64,000 bases of DNA from Monoglobus sp964442605 (GTDB lineage Bacteria > Bacillota > Clostridia > Monoglobales > Monoglobaceae), in the NCBI GenBank assembly GCA_964442605.1, contig CAYTZR010000002.1, positions 1 to 64,000 on the forward strand, in the 5' to 3' direction. Made by a program: the position numbers and the translations under genes. This document shows positions 25,329 through 35,100 of the stretch, in pieces. Every line of letters begins with the position of its first letter. Position 1 is the stretch's first letter. The notes below the pieces were generated by a model. That model had not been told where the DNA came from. It saw only the letters and a list, made by a program, of their open reading frames with translations, and did no database searches.

Positions 25329-28300
25329 ATGAAGAAGTTTATGGCAGTATTATTATCCTTATGTTTGTTTGTATCCGTTGGTATCGCGGAGGCGGTTTTC
25401 GCGGCGGGAGATGATACGACGGCGAATAGCGCGATTGTCGCATTCCCCGGCGCTGAGGGCGGCGGAAAGTATACCAAGGGTGCGCGCGGCGCTCTTGATG
25501 TTGAAGGCGGAACGGTTGAGGTTTATCATGTAACAACGCTTGACTCAACAGGTCCCGGCTCGTTTGCGGACGCGATAACGGCGGATCCTGAAGAATATGA
25601 TGAAAACGGTAATATTATAGAAAAGCCGCCCGTCGGCAGGATTATCGTATTCGATGTTGGCGGTGTTATTGATTATCCAAACAGCACCAAAATCGGCAGA
25701 GATTATGTAACAATATTGGGGCAGACCGCTCCGGGTGACGGTATTACCCTTACCGGCGGTGATTTGCAGATAGGAAACGGAAAGCAAAATGTTATCATGA
25801 GGTATCTGCGCGTGCGTCCTACCAATAAGAACGGCGTAGAGGTTGACGGCATAGGCGGTCAGTGGAACAAGGATGTCATCATTGACCATTGCTCCACAAG
25901 CTGGTGCGTTGACGAGGGACTTACACTTTACGCCGGCTCGGCTGAAAGCACAAGCTATGAACAAGGTCAGCGTCTTACCGTGCAGAATACGATTTCCGCC
26001 GAGAGTATGAGAATGTCGGGGCATTTTAAGGGCGCTCACGGCTACGGCGCGATTTTGGGCGGCACAAACGCCACGTATTACCGCAACCTGTTTGCGCATC
26101 ATGACAGCCGCTCACCGCGACTTGACAGAGTTTTACAGAAAACCGATTTCAGAAATAATATTGTTTATAACTGGGGCGTTACAAATTCAGCCTACGGCGG
26201 TGAGCCCGTCTCGCCTCATAATTCGGTGCTTCGCCCTTCAGAGATAAATTATTCTAACAACTACTACAGCTTTGGTCCCAGCACTGTTTCGGGTAAGAGA
26301 TACAGAATATATGATTTTTCGGGCTTGTCAAAAACGGTTGAAGGCGTAACGTATAAAAGCAAGTTTTATCTGACAGACAATTACGTTGACGGCAGCTCGA
26401 CGGTTACGAGCAATAACTGGGCAAATGACGGAATAAACAGCGCGGCGGATCAGGTTGAAAAGGTTGATGAACCATTCTCACTGGGCGATGAGCTGTATCC
26501 CGATTTGAATATCACGGCTGACAATCTGCTCGCCGGAAAGGACGTTAAGGACAGCGTGCTTGAAGATGTTGGAGCAACGCTGCCGAAGCGCGACTCTATC
26601 GATGCGCGTGTTGTTGCCGATGTTAAGAACAGAACGGGAAGAATTATAAATAATGAAGAAGAGGTCGGCGGACTTGTAGGTATTGAAAGCTCTGAGAGAG
26701 TGTTTGAAATTCCGGACGATTGGAAAGCGGAAAACGGCATGGGAAGCGCCAAGGATGAGGATATTGTCCCGGATGGTGTTTGGGCAGGCTATACATGGAT
26801 CGAGGCATATGTAAACGATTGGACAGAGAAGATGAGTGAAAATTCTCCGACTAATCCCGAGATAACCGTGACAAGCCCGGCAATAGCCTCCGTAAACAGC
26901 ACGGTTAACGGTCAGACGGTCAATAACGGTAATTGGACGGTTATCAAAGAGAACGAAACCGTTTCTTATAAAGCATCCGCATCGGCGGTTGGCGATACCA
27001 CGATAACAAAGATGGAGCTTTATGATGATGAAACACTTTTGTATACATACGATAACGCGGCGGAAATCAACGATGCTATATCGCTTCCCATCGGCACGCA
27101 TTACCTGTCCTGCATGGCGTATAACGATAAGGGCGAAAGCACAAGAAGCACAACCTCTATTGTGTATGTCAACGGCTCCACCGCCCCTGAGGGCTGGACG
27201 CTAAAGCAGATTGGTTCAACATCGTATTCGGGCAAGGGAGCAATATCGGTTGACGAGAACGGTCTTTATACAATCGGCGGAAGCGGCAAAATAGGCAGCA
27301 CAGCCGACAAATGCGACTTTATGTATAAGCAAATTACCGGTGATTTTGATATTTCTTTGAAAATCGAAGATATAATGGCAAACGAAAACGGTCCGGTACT
27401 CGGTCTTATGGTGCGTGAAACCCTGGACGCGAACTCCAAAATGGCAGCTCTTGTCGATGGCTGGATTAAGTATGGCAGAAACGACAGAATTGTGGCGCGT
27501 GCTACCAAAGGCGGGTCCATTATGACGGACAGCGAAAACAGCAATTCAACCGATAACAAGACGGGAATATTCATGAGGGGGTCGAGCGGTGAAATCGTTT
27601 CGGGAAATGTTTTGGGTGAGAGTACCTATGACACCGAGCCTACGGGAACATATCATTTGCCGAATTATCTAAGAATTCAAAGAAGCGGCGACACACTTGT
27701 GTTTTCTGTATCGGACAGCGGAACGGATTGGACGGACAACGCGAGACAGCCATATATTTTGAATATAAGCGGGCTTGCAGACAAGCTTTACGTGGGCGTA
27801 GCGATTGACTCGCAGCAGGGTCAGTCCGACGCATCGCCAAAATTATATTATTCGATGGCGCAGTTCAGTGAATTGAACCTTGAAAACGAGTTCAATTACG
27901 AAACGCCGCCGACAGCGACGCCCGCGCCGACGGTTGATCCGGCTGTTGCCGAAAAGTACAGCGGCTGGGTACAGGGACATTCGAGCGCAACCGCGACAGA
28001 CGGAGAATTTTCATATGAAGCCTATGAGGGCAAGGATGCTCTGTATATCGCAAGCAGAAATGTTTACAAGGTTTTGGATGAGCCTGTTTCATCGGGAATA
28101 GTGAACTTTGACTTTGATGTTTACGTTGACACATCGATTGATAGAAACTTCCGCGTATATCTGGAAAACACGGTAGGCGATTGGCAAAATACCGATAATG
28201 TCTTTGCTGAGATTATCAACAACCGTAATAGTCAGGTTAACAAAGGACCGGGTATTGATGTGCAAAACGACCCGTTGTTTACATACGCGCAGCTCGGTGA

Positions 28301-28799
28301 AAGCGGTTGGGTTCACTTTAAGACCGTGGTAAATTATGACAAAGTCGGGACAGATGAATTTATTACAATAACCGCCGTTAAAGCAGACGGAACAATACTG
28401 AATACCGTCGGCATGGCTTCTATCCCCGGCGCGGATACAACTCTTAAATCAATAAGACTTGTGCAGACCGCAAAACCTGTATATTTTGCGGATATGAAAA
28501 TACGTACTGAGCTGTCACCTATTGTCAGTGATAAGGTGTATTATACCTCACAGCCCGTTATAAACGGAAGCGAGATAAGCGCGGCGGTAATTAACGCGGG
28601 AGATGAAAGCGGCGCATTGTTCATAGCCGCGGCATATGAAAACGGTGTGCTTGCCGACGCGAAATCAGTGACGATACCGGCATCCGGCGCAGAATTTCCG
28701 ATTGAACTGTCCTTTGATAAGGAATACAGCGATATAAGGCTATATCTCTGGTCATCGGGAACGATTGAACCATACAGCAACGTTATTTTCGCTGAATAA
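25329..28799 (+). CDS. Secreted multidomain pectate lyase (polysaccharide lyase family 1-like)
   Basis: 1156 residues with a Sec signal peptide (about residues 1-26). A right-handed beta-helix lyase domain occupies about residues 35-440: VAFPGAEGGGKYTKGARG, the VIIDHCSTSWCVDEGLTLY segment and an SRSPRLDR block match PL1 pectate lyases. Then follow an Ig/FN3-like region (about 510-610), a carbohydrate-binding-like or DUF1349-like beta-sandwich (about 615-855), a Thr-Pro linker near 862-872, a second sandwich, and a final ~85-residue domain containing AAYENGVL. It should cleave polygalacturonan outside the cell. GAGGGAG precedes the ATG. Confidence 0.85.
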   Translation: MKKFMAVLLSLCLFVSVGIAEAVFAAGDDTTANSAIVAFPGAEGGGKYTKGARGALDVEGGTVEVYHVTTLDSTGPGSFADAITADPEEYDENGNIIEKPPVGRIIVFDVGGVIDYPNSTKIGRDYVTILGQTAPGDGITLTGGDLQIGNGKQNVIMRYLRVRPTNKNGVEVDGIGGQWNKDVIIDHCSTSWCVDEGLTLYAGSAESTSYEQGQRLTVQNTISAESMRMSGHFKGAHGYGAILGGTNATYYRNLFAHHDSRSPRLDRVLQKTDFRNNIVYNWGVTNSAYGGEPVSPHNSVLRPSEINYSNNYYSFGPSTVSGKRYRIYDFSGLSKTVEGVTYKSKFYLTDNYVDGSSTVTSNNWANDGINSAADQVEKVDEPFSLGDELYPDLNITADNLLAGKDVKDSVLEDVGATLPKRDSIDARVVADVKNRTGRIINNEEEVGGLVGIESSERVFEIPDDWKAENGMGSAKDEDIVPDGVWAGYTWIEAYVNDWTEKMSENSPTNPEITVTSPAIASVNSTVNGQTVNNGNWTVIKENETVSYKASASAVGDTTITKMELYDDETLLYTYDNAAEINDAISLPIGTHYLSCMAYNDKGESTRSTTSIVYVNGSTAPEGWTLKQIGSTSYSGKGAISVDENGLYTIGGSGKIGSTADKCDFMYKQITGDFDISLKIEDIMANENGPVLGLMVRETLDANSKMAALVDGWIKYGRNDRIVARATKGGSIMTDSENSNSTDNKTGIFMRGSSGEIVSGNVLGESTYDTEPTGTYHLPNYLRIQRSGDTLVFSVSDSGTDWTDNARQPYILNISGLADKLYVGVAIDSQQGQSDASPKLYYSMAQFSELNLENEFNYETPPTATPAPTVDPAVAEKYSGWVQGHSSATATDGEFSYEAYEGKDALYIASRNVYKVLDEPVSSGIVNFDFDVYVDTSIDRNFRVYLENTVGDWQNTDNVFAEIINNRNSQVNKGPGIDVQNDPLFTYAQLGESGWVHFKTVVNYDKVGTDEFITITAVKADGTILNTVGMASIPGADTTLKSIRLVQTAKPVYFADMKIRTELSPIVSDKVYYTSQPVINGSEISAAVINAGDESGALFIAAAYENGVLADAKSVTIPASGAEFPIELSFDKEYSDIRLYLWSSGTIEPYSNVIFAE

Positions 28800-28818
28800 T
28801 ATTACGCTATAAATAATT

Positions 28819-28845
28819 AAAAGCCCGGGTTTGCCCCGGGCTTTT
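28819..28845. terminator. Bidirectional intrinsic terminator
   Basis: AAGCCCGGG (28821-28829) and CCCGGGCTT (28835-28843) form a strong stem flanked by AAAA on one side and TTTTT on the other, between the convergent pectate lyase and isomerase genes. Confidence 0.85.
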
Positions 28846-28885
28846 TGCAGCTTAATTAACAATGATTAAGGGTGGTATATACGGA

Positions 28886-30373
28886 TTATCCCCACGGGTT
28901 TTCCGTAGGATACCTTACGCCCTTTGGTTGGTTGTAGCCGATTTCGTCAGCCGGTACACCTAAGTACTTAAACACCTCATAGAGCGACTTTCCGAAGTGA
29001 CCGAAAGCAACCGCGCCGTGGTGCGGATAGTTCTTTTCGATGAGCACGTGACGGTAGAAGCGCCCCATTTCCGGAATGGCAAATACGCCAATTGAGCCGA
29101 ATGAACGTGTCGCAACCGGCAGAACCTCACCGTTTGCGATATAGCCTCTGAGCTTGCTGTCAGCCGTGCTTTGCAGACGGAAGAATGTGATGTTGCCGGG
29201 AGCGATGTCGCCCTCCAACGTTCCGTTTGTAACCTCAACGGGGAGGCTTCTTGCCATAATCTTTTGGTTCTTCATTGAGCATGCAGCAAGCTTAGATGAG
29301 CACGTATTGCCGCAGTGGAAGCCCATAAACGTATCCTTATGAGTATAATCGAATTTACCCTTTATATCCTGCTCAAACATATCAGCCGGAACAGAGTTGT
29401 TAATATCAAGCAATGTAACGGCGTCCTCGCTTACGCAGGTACCGATATACTCGCTCAGGCAGCCGTATATGTCAACCTCGCAGGATACGGGTATGCCCTT
29501 GCCCGTAAGACGGCTGTTTACATAGCATGGTACAAAGCCGAACTGAGTCTGGAACGCAGGCCAGCATTTGCCCGCTATCGCGACATACTGCTTTGAACCC
29601 TTATTGGCTTCGATCCAGTCCAGCAGCGTCAGCTCATACTGAGCCAGCTTGGGAAGCACCTCGGGCTTCTTATTACCCGCTCCGAGCTCCTTTTCCATAT
29701 CAGCGACAACCTCGGGAATTCTTTCGTCTCCGGCATGATTTTTGAACGCTTCAAACAAATCCAGCTCTGAATTTTCTTGGATTTCAACGCCGAGCTTATA
29801 AAGCTGCGCGATAGGAGCGTTACATGCCATAAAGTTATGAGGACGCGGACCGAACGATATAATCTTTAAATTCTTAATTCCGATAACGGTTCTCGCAATA
29901 GGCAAAAATTCATTTATCATTTCAGCACATTCCTCAGCCGTTCCAACCGGATATTCGGGGATATAAGCAGTTACGCCCCTCATTTTAAGACTGTAGCTCG
30001 CATTAAGCATACCGCAGTACGCGTCGCCCCTGTCATCGGAAAGACGACCGATGTTTTCCTCAGCGGCAGCAACGAACATTTTGGGACCGTCAAACTGCTG
30101 CGCGAGCATTGTTTCGGAAATTTCGGGTCCGAAGTTTCCGAGGTATATGCACAAAGCGTTGCAGCCGTGCTCCTTAATATCGGCGAGAGCTTGTTTCATA
30201 TGTATTTCGCTTTCAACTATGCATACGGGACATTCGTAAATATCGTCGGCGTTAAATTTTTCGGAATACGCCTTTATAAGCGCTTCTCTTCTCGAAACCG
30301 AAAGCGACTCGGGGAAGCAGTCACGGCTGACCGCGACGATACCGACCTTTACCTTTGGAATATTATCATACAT
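28886..30373 (-). CDS. L-fucose/L-arabinose isomerase-family protein
   Basis: 495 residues from ATG 30373 (GGAGGT 8 nt upstream; an ATG at 30388 overlaps that SD). The N-terminal Rossmann-like half (VKVGIVAVSRDCFPE, CNALCIYLGNFGPE) and the C-terminal half (MGFHCGNTCSSKL, PHHGAVAFGHFG) match the fucose/arabinose isomerase fold, in which Glu, Asp and His bind Mn. It would interconvert an aldose and ketose in the cytoplasm. Convergence with a pectate lyase gene makes a pectin side-chain sugar (L-arabinose, L-fucose, L-rhamnose) an attractive but unproven substrate. Promoter at 30455-30483. Confidence 0.8.
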   Translation of the reverse strand: MYDNIPKVKVGIVAVSRDCFPESLSVSRREALIKAYSEKFNADDIYECPVCIVESEIHMKQALADIKEHGCNALCIYLGNFGPEISETMLAQQFDGPKMFVAAAEENIGRLSDDRGDAYCGMLNASYSLKMRGVTAYIPEYPVGTAEECAEMINEFLPIARTVIGIKNLKIISFGPRPHNFMACNAPIAQLYKLGVEIQENSELDLFEAFKNHAGDERIPEVVADMEKELGAGNKKPEVLPKLAQYELTLLDWIEANKGSKQYVAIAGKCWPAFQTQFGFVPCYVNSRLTGKGIPVSCEVDIYGCLSEYIGTCVSEDAVTLLDINNSVPADMFEQDIKGKFDYTHKDTFMGFHCGNTCSSKLAACSMKNQKIMARSLPVEVTNGTLEGDIAPGNITFFRLQSTADSKLRGYIANGEVLPVATRSFGSIGVFAIPEMGRFYRHVLIEKNYPHHGAVAFGHFGKSLYEVFKYLGVPADEIGYNQPKGVRYPTENPWG

Positions 30374-30454
30374 CTCAAATACCTCCATGATTATGATTAT
30401 TAAAATATTTATTTATATATCTTATTATTTGTATATTTTTTATTTTATTTGTAT

Positions 30455-30483
30455 ATTTTAATACAAAAAAATAATTTCGTCAA
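30455..30483 (-). promoter_or_regulatory. Sigma-A promoter of the isomerase-like gene
   Basis: On the minus strand TTGACG (30483-30478), a 17-nt spacer and TAAAAT (30460-30455). Confidence 0.6.
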
Positions 30484-30502
30484 TACATTTTTTGTGATTT
30501 TA

Positions 30503-31780
30503 TCATAATTTAATAATTATCTTAGCCACACGTCTGTTTTCCATCTGTATCACAGAAACGCGATGATTGTTAAATTCAAATTTATCACCTATCTCAGGCA
30601 TTTTTGACAGCTTTTCCATAACCCAGCCCGAAACGGTGTTCGGATCGTCGTCGCTGACCTTTTCGCCGATTAAATCCATAAGGTCTTCAAGATCGGCGCT
30701 TCCCAGAACCTCGTATATGCCGTCGGACAATTTTTTTATATTCTCCACAACCTCGTCATGCTCGTCCCAGATTTCGCCGACAAGCTCCTCTAAAATATCT
30801 TCAAGCGTCAGTATTCCGTCCGTCCCGCCATACTCATCAACCACAATCGCGAAGTGGCTTTTGGATTTTTGCAGCATTCGTATAAGCTCGGATATATTAA
30901 TCGAGGGCATAACATATATTACCGGAAAAATAATATCTTCAATATTTGTATTATTTATATTATTTGTATTATTATTTGTGTTGTCGGTATTTGAATTTTT
31001 GTTTCTTTGGATTTGATAAAACAAATCCTTTTGGTGTATAACACCGATTATATTGTCGATTGTGTCGCGATAAACGGGCAGTCTGGAAAATCCTGTATCC
31101 AGAAATGTTTTGATTATTTCATCAATGCTTGTGCCTATTTCTATCGCGCATACATCAATTCGCGGAGTGAGTATGTCGGAGGCTTCCAAATCATTAAATT
31201 CTATCGCGCTTTTGATAAGCTCGCTCTCATCGGAATTTATCTCGCCGAAGCTTTCCGCCTCGTCAACCATCGTAATAAGCTCTTCCTCCGTAATGCCGCT
31301 TTTGTTTTTAGACTTGAATAATTTATTCAAGAGCTTTTTCCAAAGTGTAAAGAGGTAGTTTACGGGCGTTAAAATGAATTGCAGGGCGGAAATAGGCTTT
31401 GAAACCGCCATAGCAAAGCGCTCGGGACTCTCCTTCGCAAGATTTTTGGGTGAGATTTCACCGAAGATAAGTACCAGAATTGTCATTGTAATAGTAGACA
31501 AGGTAACGCCGGCATTGCCGAAGAAGCCGACAAAAAGCACTGTGGCAAGAGATGACGCCAGAATATTTACAACATTGTTTCCTACAAGAATGGTGGATAA
31601 AAGCTTGTCGTAGTTTTCGGACAAGCGATCGACTAAGAGGGCTTTTTTGTTACCGTCCTTTACAAGATTTTTAATTCGTATACGATTTAATGAAGTGTAT
31701 GCTGTTTCTGTTGCGGAAAAAAACGCCGAGCAGGCAATCAAAACAATAATAATAAAAATAAGCCCGACAGAACTGTCCAT
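30503..31780 (-). CDS. CNNM/CorC-type (hemolysin C family) membrane protein with CBS pair
   Basis: 425 residues. Four membrane segments in a CNNM domain occupy about residues 5-150 (ACSAFFSATETAYTSLNRIR; VFGEISPK-like IFGEISPKNLAKE). A CBS pair follows (about 200-340: LTPRIDV, FSRLPVYRDTIDNIIGVIH, VVDEYGGTDGILTLEDILEE) and a CorC_HlyC C-terminal domain. The family transports or senses Mg/Co. Between the CBS motifs lies an Asn/Thr-rich run of about 24 residues made by ATT/TGT-type short repeats, not usual for the family. The SD (AGGAG, 31821-31817) is 36 nt from the ATG with a hairpin between them. Confidence 0.88.
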   Translation of the reverse strand: MDSSVGLIFIIIVLIACSAFFSATETAYTSLNRIRIKNLVKDGNKKALLVDRLSENYDKLLSTILVGNNVVNILASSLATVLFVGFFGNAGVTLSTITMTILVLIFGEISPKNLAKESPERFAMAVSKPISALQFILTPVNYLFTLWKKLLNKLFKSKNKSGITEEELITMVDEAESFGEINSDESELIKSAIEFNDLEASDILTPRIDVCAIEIGTSIDEIIKTFLDTGFSRLPVYRDTIDNIIGVIHQKDLFYQIQRNKNSNTDNTNNNTNNINNTNIEDIIFPVIYVMPSINISELIRMLQKSKSHFAIVVDEYGGTDGILTLEDILEELVGEIWDEHDEVVENIKKLSDGIYEVLGSADLEDLMDLIGEKVSDDDPNTVSGWVMEKLSKMPEIGDKFEFNNHRVSVIQMENRRVAKIIIKL

Positions 31781-31789
31781 ATATATTTT

Positions 31790-31821
31790 GCGCGGCGGTA
31801 TAGAAATACCGCGCAGCTCCT
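31790..31821 (-). promoter_or_regulatory. Hairpin between the SD and start codon of the CNNM gene
   Basis: GCGGTAT (31795-31801) pairs with ATACCGC (31806-31812) around an AGAA loop; an alternative longer stem uses GCGC at 31790 and 31811 with a 3-nt bulge. AGGAG lies at 31821-31817 on the minus strand. Folding the hairpin would cut the SD-to-ATG distance from 36 to about 11 nt. Confidence 0.45.
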
Positions 31822-31871
31822 TTCTTTTTTATATTTATATTTATATTATTCATGTTTATTATTTAATGATA

Positions 31872-31900
31872 ATGATACCATACGAGGCTGAAAAATGCAA
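31872..31900 (-). promoter_or_regulatory. Sigma-A promoter of the CNNM gene
   Basis: On the minus strand TTGCAT (31900-31895), a 17-nt spacer and TATCAT (31877-31872) preceded by TGG (extended -10). Confidence 0.5.
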
Positions 31901-31978
31901 TATTAAATTCACAGAAAATCAAATAAAAAACAGCCATAAAGATAAAAAATAATTTTACGGTAATTTTGCGGTATAAGA

Positions 31979-32007
31979 TTGACAAACTTTAAATTTATGT
32001 ATAAAAT
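31979..32007 (+). promoter_or_regulatory. Sigma-A promoter of the purine operon
   Basis: TTGACA (31979-31984), a 17-nt spacer and TAAAAT (32002-32007). No purine riboswitch or PurR box is visible in the 95-nt leader. Confidence 0.6.
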
Positions 32008-32047
32008 GATAGAGTGAATTTAAATTATGATAGAGTGAATTTAAATT
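32006..32047. repeat. Exact 21-bp tandem duplication in the purL leader
   Basis: Two identical units (32006-32026, 32027-32047), beginning ATGATAGAGTGAATT, overlap the -10 end and transcription start. A third degraded copy extends to about 32070. Confidence 0.85.
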
Positions 32048-32102
32048 ATTAATTAAGTGAATTTAAAATTATTACGACACTGCGGAAAAGGAGCTTTTTG
32101 TT

Positions 32103-35100
32103 ATGAGCATAAAAAGATTATTCGTTGAAAAAAAACAGGGCTTTGATATTGAGGCAAAGGCGCTGAAAACCGACCTTATTGAAAATTTGGGGCTGTCCGG
32201 TCTTACTGATGCGCGTGTTATTAACCGCTATGATATAGATGGTATTACCGATGACGAGCTTTTAAAGGTTCTGCCGGTTGTTTATGCCGAGCCGCAGGTT
32301 GATAATGTTATTTTTGAGAATTTGGATATTCCGGAGGGTGATAAGTTCTTCGCATCCGAATACCTGCCCGGTCAGTTTGACCAAAGGGCGGACAGTGCGG
32401 CACAGTGCACGCAGATAATGACAGAGGGCGAAAAGCCGATTGTAAGGACGGCTAAAATCGTAATTCTGTCAGGCACAATAAGCGATGAGGATTTAGCCGC
32501 CGCGCGCGACTATTATATCAACCCCGTGGAGTCACGCTCCGCATCTATGGAAAAGCCCGAAACTCTGAACGATAAGCTCGATGAGCCGGAGGATGTTAAA
32601 ACGATTGACGGCTTTATTGAAATGTCAGACGGTGACCTTAGGGATTTGATAAGCGGCTTGGGACTCGCAATGGACGAGGATGACATAAAATTCTGCCGCG
32701 ACTACTTTAGGAATACCGAAAAGCGTGACCCGTCATTGACGGAGATAAGAATGATAGACACATACTGGTCTGATCATTGCCGCCACACGACGTTTGCGAC
32801 AAAGCTCAATAATGTTAAAATCAAGAATGAATTTATAAAAGGCGTGTACAATGACTATCTGGAGTCAAGAAAATTCGTATACGGCGAAAGAAAAAAGAAT
32901 ATTTGTCTCATGGACGTTGCCACAATTGCCGCTAAGGAGCTTAAAAAGAGGGGCGTACTCAAGGCTCTCGATGAGAGTGAGGAGATCAACGCCTGCTCAA
33001 TTGAGGTTCAGGTTAAGATGACTGACGGCAAGACAGAGGATTATTTGGTTATGTTTAAAAACGAAACGCATAACCACCCGACGGAGATCGAGCCGTTCGG
33101 CGGTGCGGCGACCTGTCTCGGCGGAGCTATACGCGACCCGCTGTCAGGACGTTCGTATGTATATCAGGCGATGCGCGTGACCGGTGCCGGCGACCCGAGA
33201 AAGACGCTTAAGGAAACCATGAAGGGCAAGCTGCCGCAGCGCAAGCTTGTACTGGGAGCGGCTGAGGGCTACAGCTCATACGGAAACCAAATCGGTCTTG
33301 CGACAGGCATTGTGAACGAGATTTATGACGAAGGATATGTGGCAAAGCGTATGGAAATAGGTGCGGTTATCGCTGCCGCTCCAAAGAAAAACGTTATACG
33401 CGAGGCTCCGGAGCCCGGCGATGTTGTCATACTGCTTGGCGGCATGACGGGACGCGACGGCTGCGGAGGTGCGACAGGCTCGTCAAAGGCGCACGACAGC
33501 TCGTCTCTTGAAACCTGCGGCGCGGAGGTTCAAAAGGGTAATCCTCCCGTTGAAAGGAAGCTGCAAAGGCTGTTCAGGAAGAACAATGTTACAACCATGA
33601 TAAGACGTTGCAACGATTTCGGTGCGGGAGGTGTTTCCGTCGCGATAGGAGAGCTTGCCGACGGTCTTGATATTAATCTTGACAAGGTTCCGAAAAAATA
33701 CGAGGGACTTGACGGAACCGAGCTTGCCATATCGGAATCGCAGGAGAGAATGGCGGTTGTTGTCAGAAGCTCAGACGCGGATAGGTTTATCGCGGAGGCT
33801 GACAAGGAAAATTTAGAGGCTGTTGTCGTAGCGGTGGTAACGGAGTCTCCGAGGCTTGTTATGCACTGGAGAGGCGCGACCGTATGTGATATTTCAAGGG
33901 AATTTTTAAACACAAACGGCGCGGAAAAGAACGCCGATGTTACTGTGACGGCTGACGATTTCAGCGCCGATATGCTTGATTTTGACGCGAAGGGCGATAG
34001 CTTCAAAGAAAAGATATACAGCCTTATGAGCGACCTTAACGTGTGCTCGCAAAAGGGGCTTGTCGAGAGATTTGACAGCACAATAGGCGGCGGCTCGGTA
34101 TTTATGCCCTACGGCGGCAAGTATCAGCTTACGCCGCAGCAGAATATGGTTGCTAAAATTCCCGTGCTCGGAGGCGAAACCAACACCGCAACCGTTATGG
34201 CGTATGGCTATAATCCGAAAATCTCAAAGGCTAATCCGTTTTCCGGAGCGGTATACGCTGTTGTTGACTCTGTTACAAAGGCGGTATGCGCGGGTGCGGA
34301 TTATAAGGATGTTTATCTGACATTCCAGGAATATTTCGAAAGACTGGGTACTGACCCCAAGCGTTGGGGCAAGCCTTTAGCCGCGCTCCTCGGCGGATAT
34401 TACGCTCAGGAGAAGCTGAGTCTCGCGGCAATCGGCGGAAAGGACTCGATGTCCGGCTCGTTCAACGATATTGACGTCCCGCCGACACTCGTGTCGTTCG
34501 CTGTCGCGCCGCTTGACGCTTCCAAGGCGGTATCGGGAGAATTTAAGGGCGCGGGCAATACAGTGTATCTTATCAAGCCGAAATATGATGAAAACAATTT
34601 GCCTGATTTTGACAGCTTAAAGCAGCTGTACGATATGCTTTACATGATGATCTCCGACAGCGGCAGCATTATAAAGAGCGCTTACGCAGTGGGCTATGGC
34701 GGAGCAATCGAGGCTGTACTCAAGGCTGCAATGGGCAACAGGCTGGGCTTTGAATTTACGGAGTGCTGCGACAAATCGGGCTTGTTTAAGGCTTGCTGCG
34801 GCAGTGTTCTGCTGGAGATTGAGGGCACGAAGGCAAACGGAACCTTAGGCGATAATCTGGAGACAATCAGACTGGGACATACTACCGCGGACGGCGTAAT
34901 AAGGATTAACGGCGAGGAAATCGCAATTGATGATGTAATTGCCGTATGGCAAAAGCCCCTTGAGAGTGTATATCCCACGAGAGCAAAATATGACGATGTA
35001 GGCATTAAGGCGTTTAGCTACGGGGAGAGAAACACTGCGGCTCCCGCGATTAAAACCGCTAAGCCTAAGGTGTTTATTCCCGCGTTCCCGGGTACCAACT

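Noticed and set aside
32008..32102. Purine riboswitch in the purL leader
   Set aside because: The leader is 95 nt of mainly tandem AT repeats; the conserved purine-aptamer core and its hairpins are absent.
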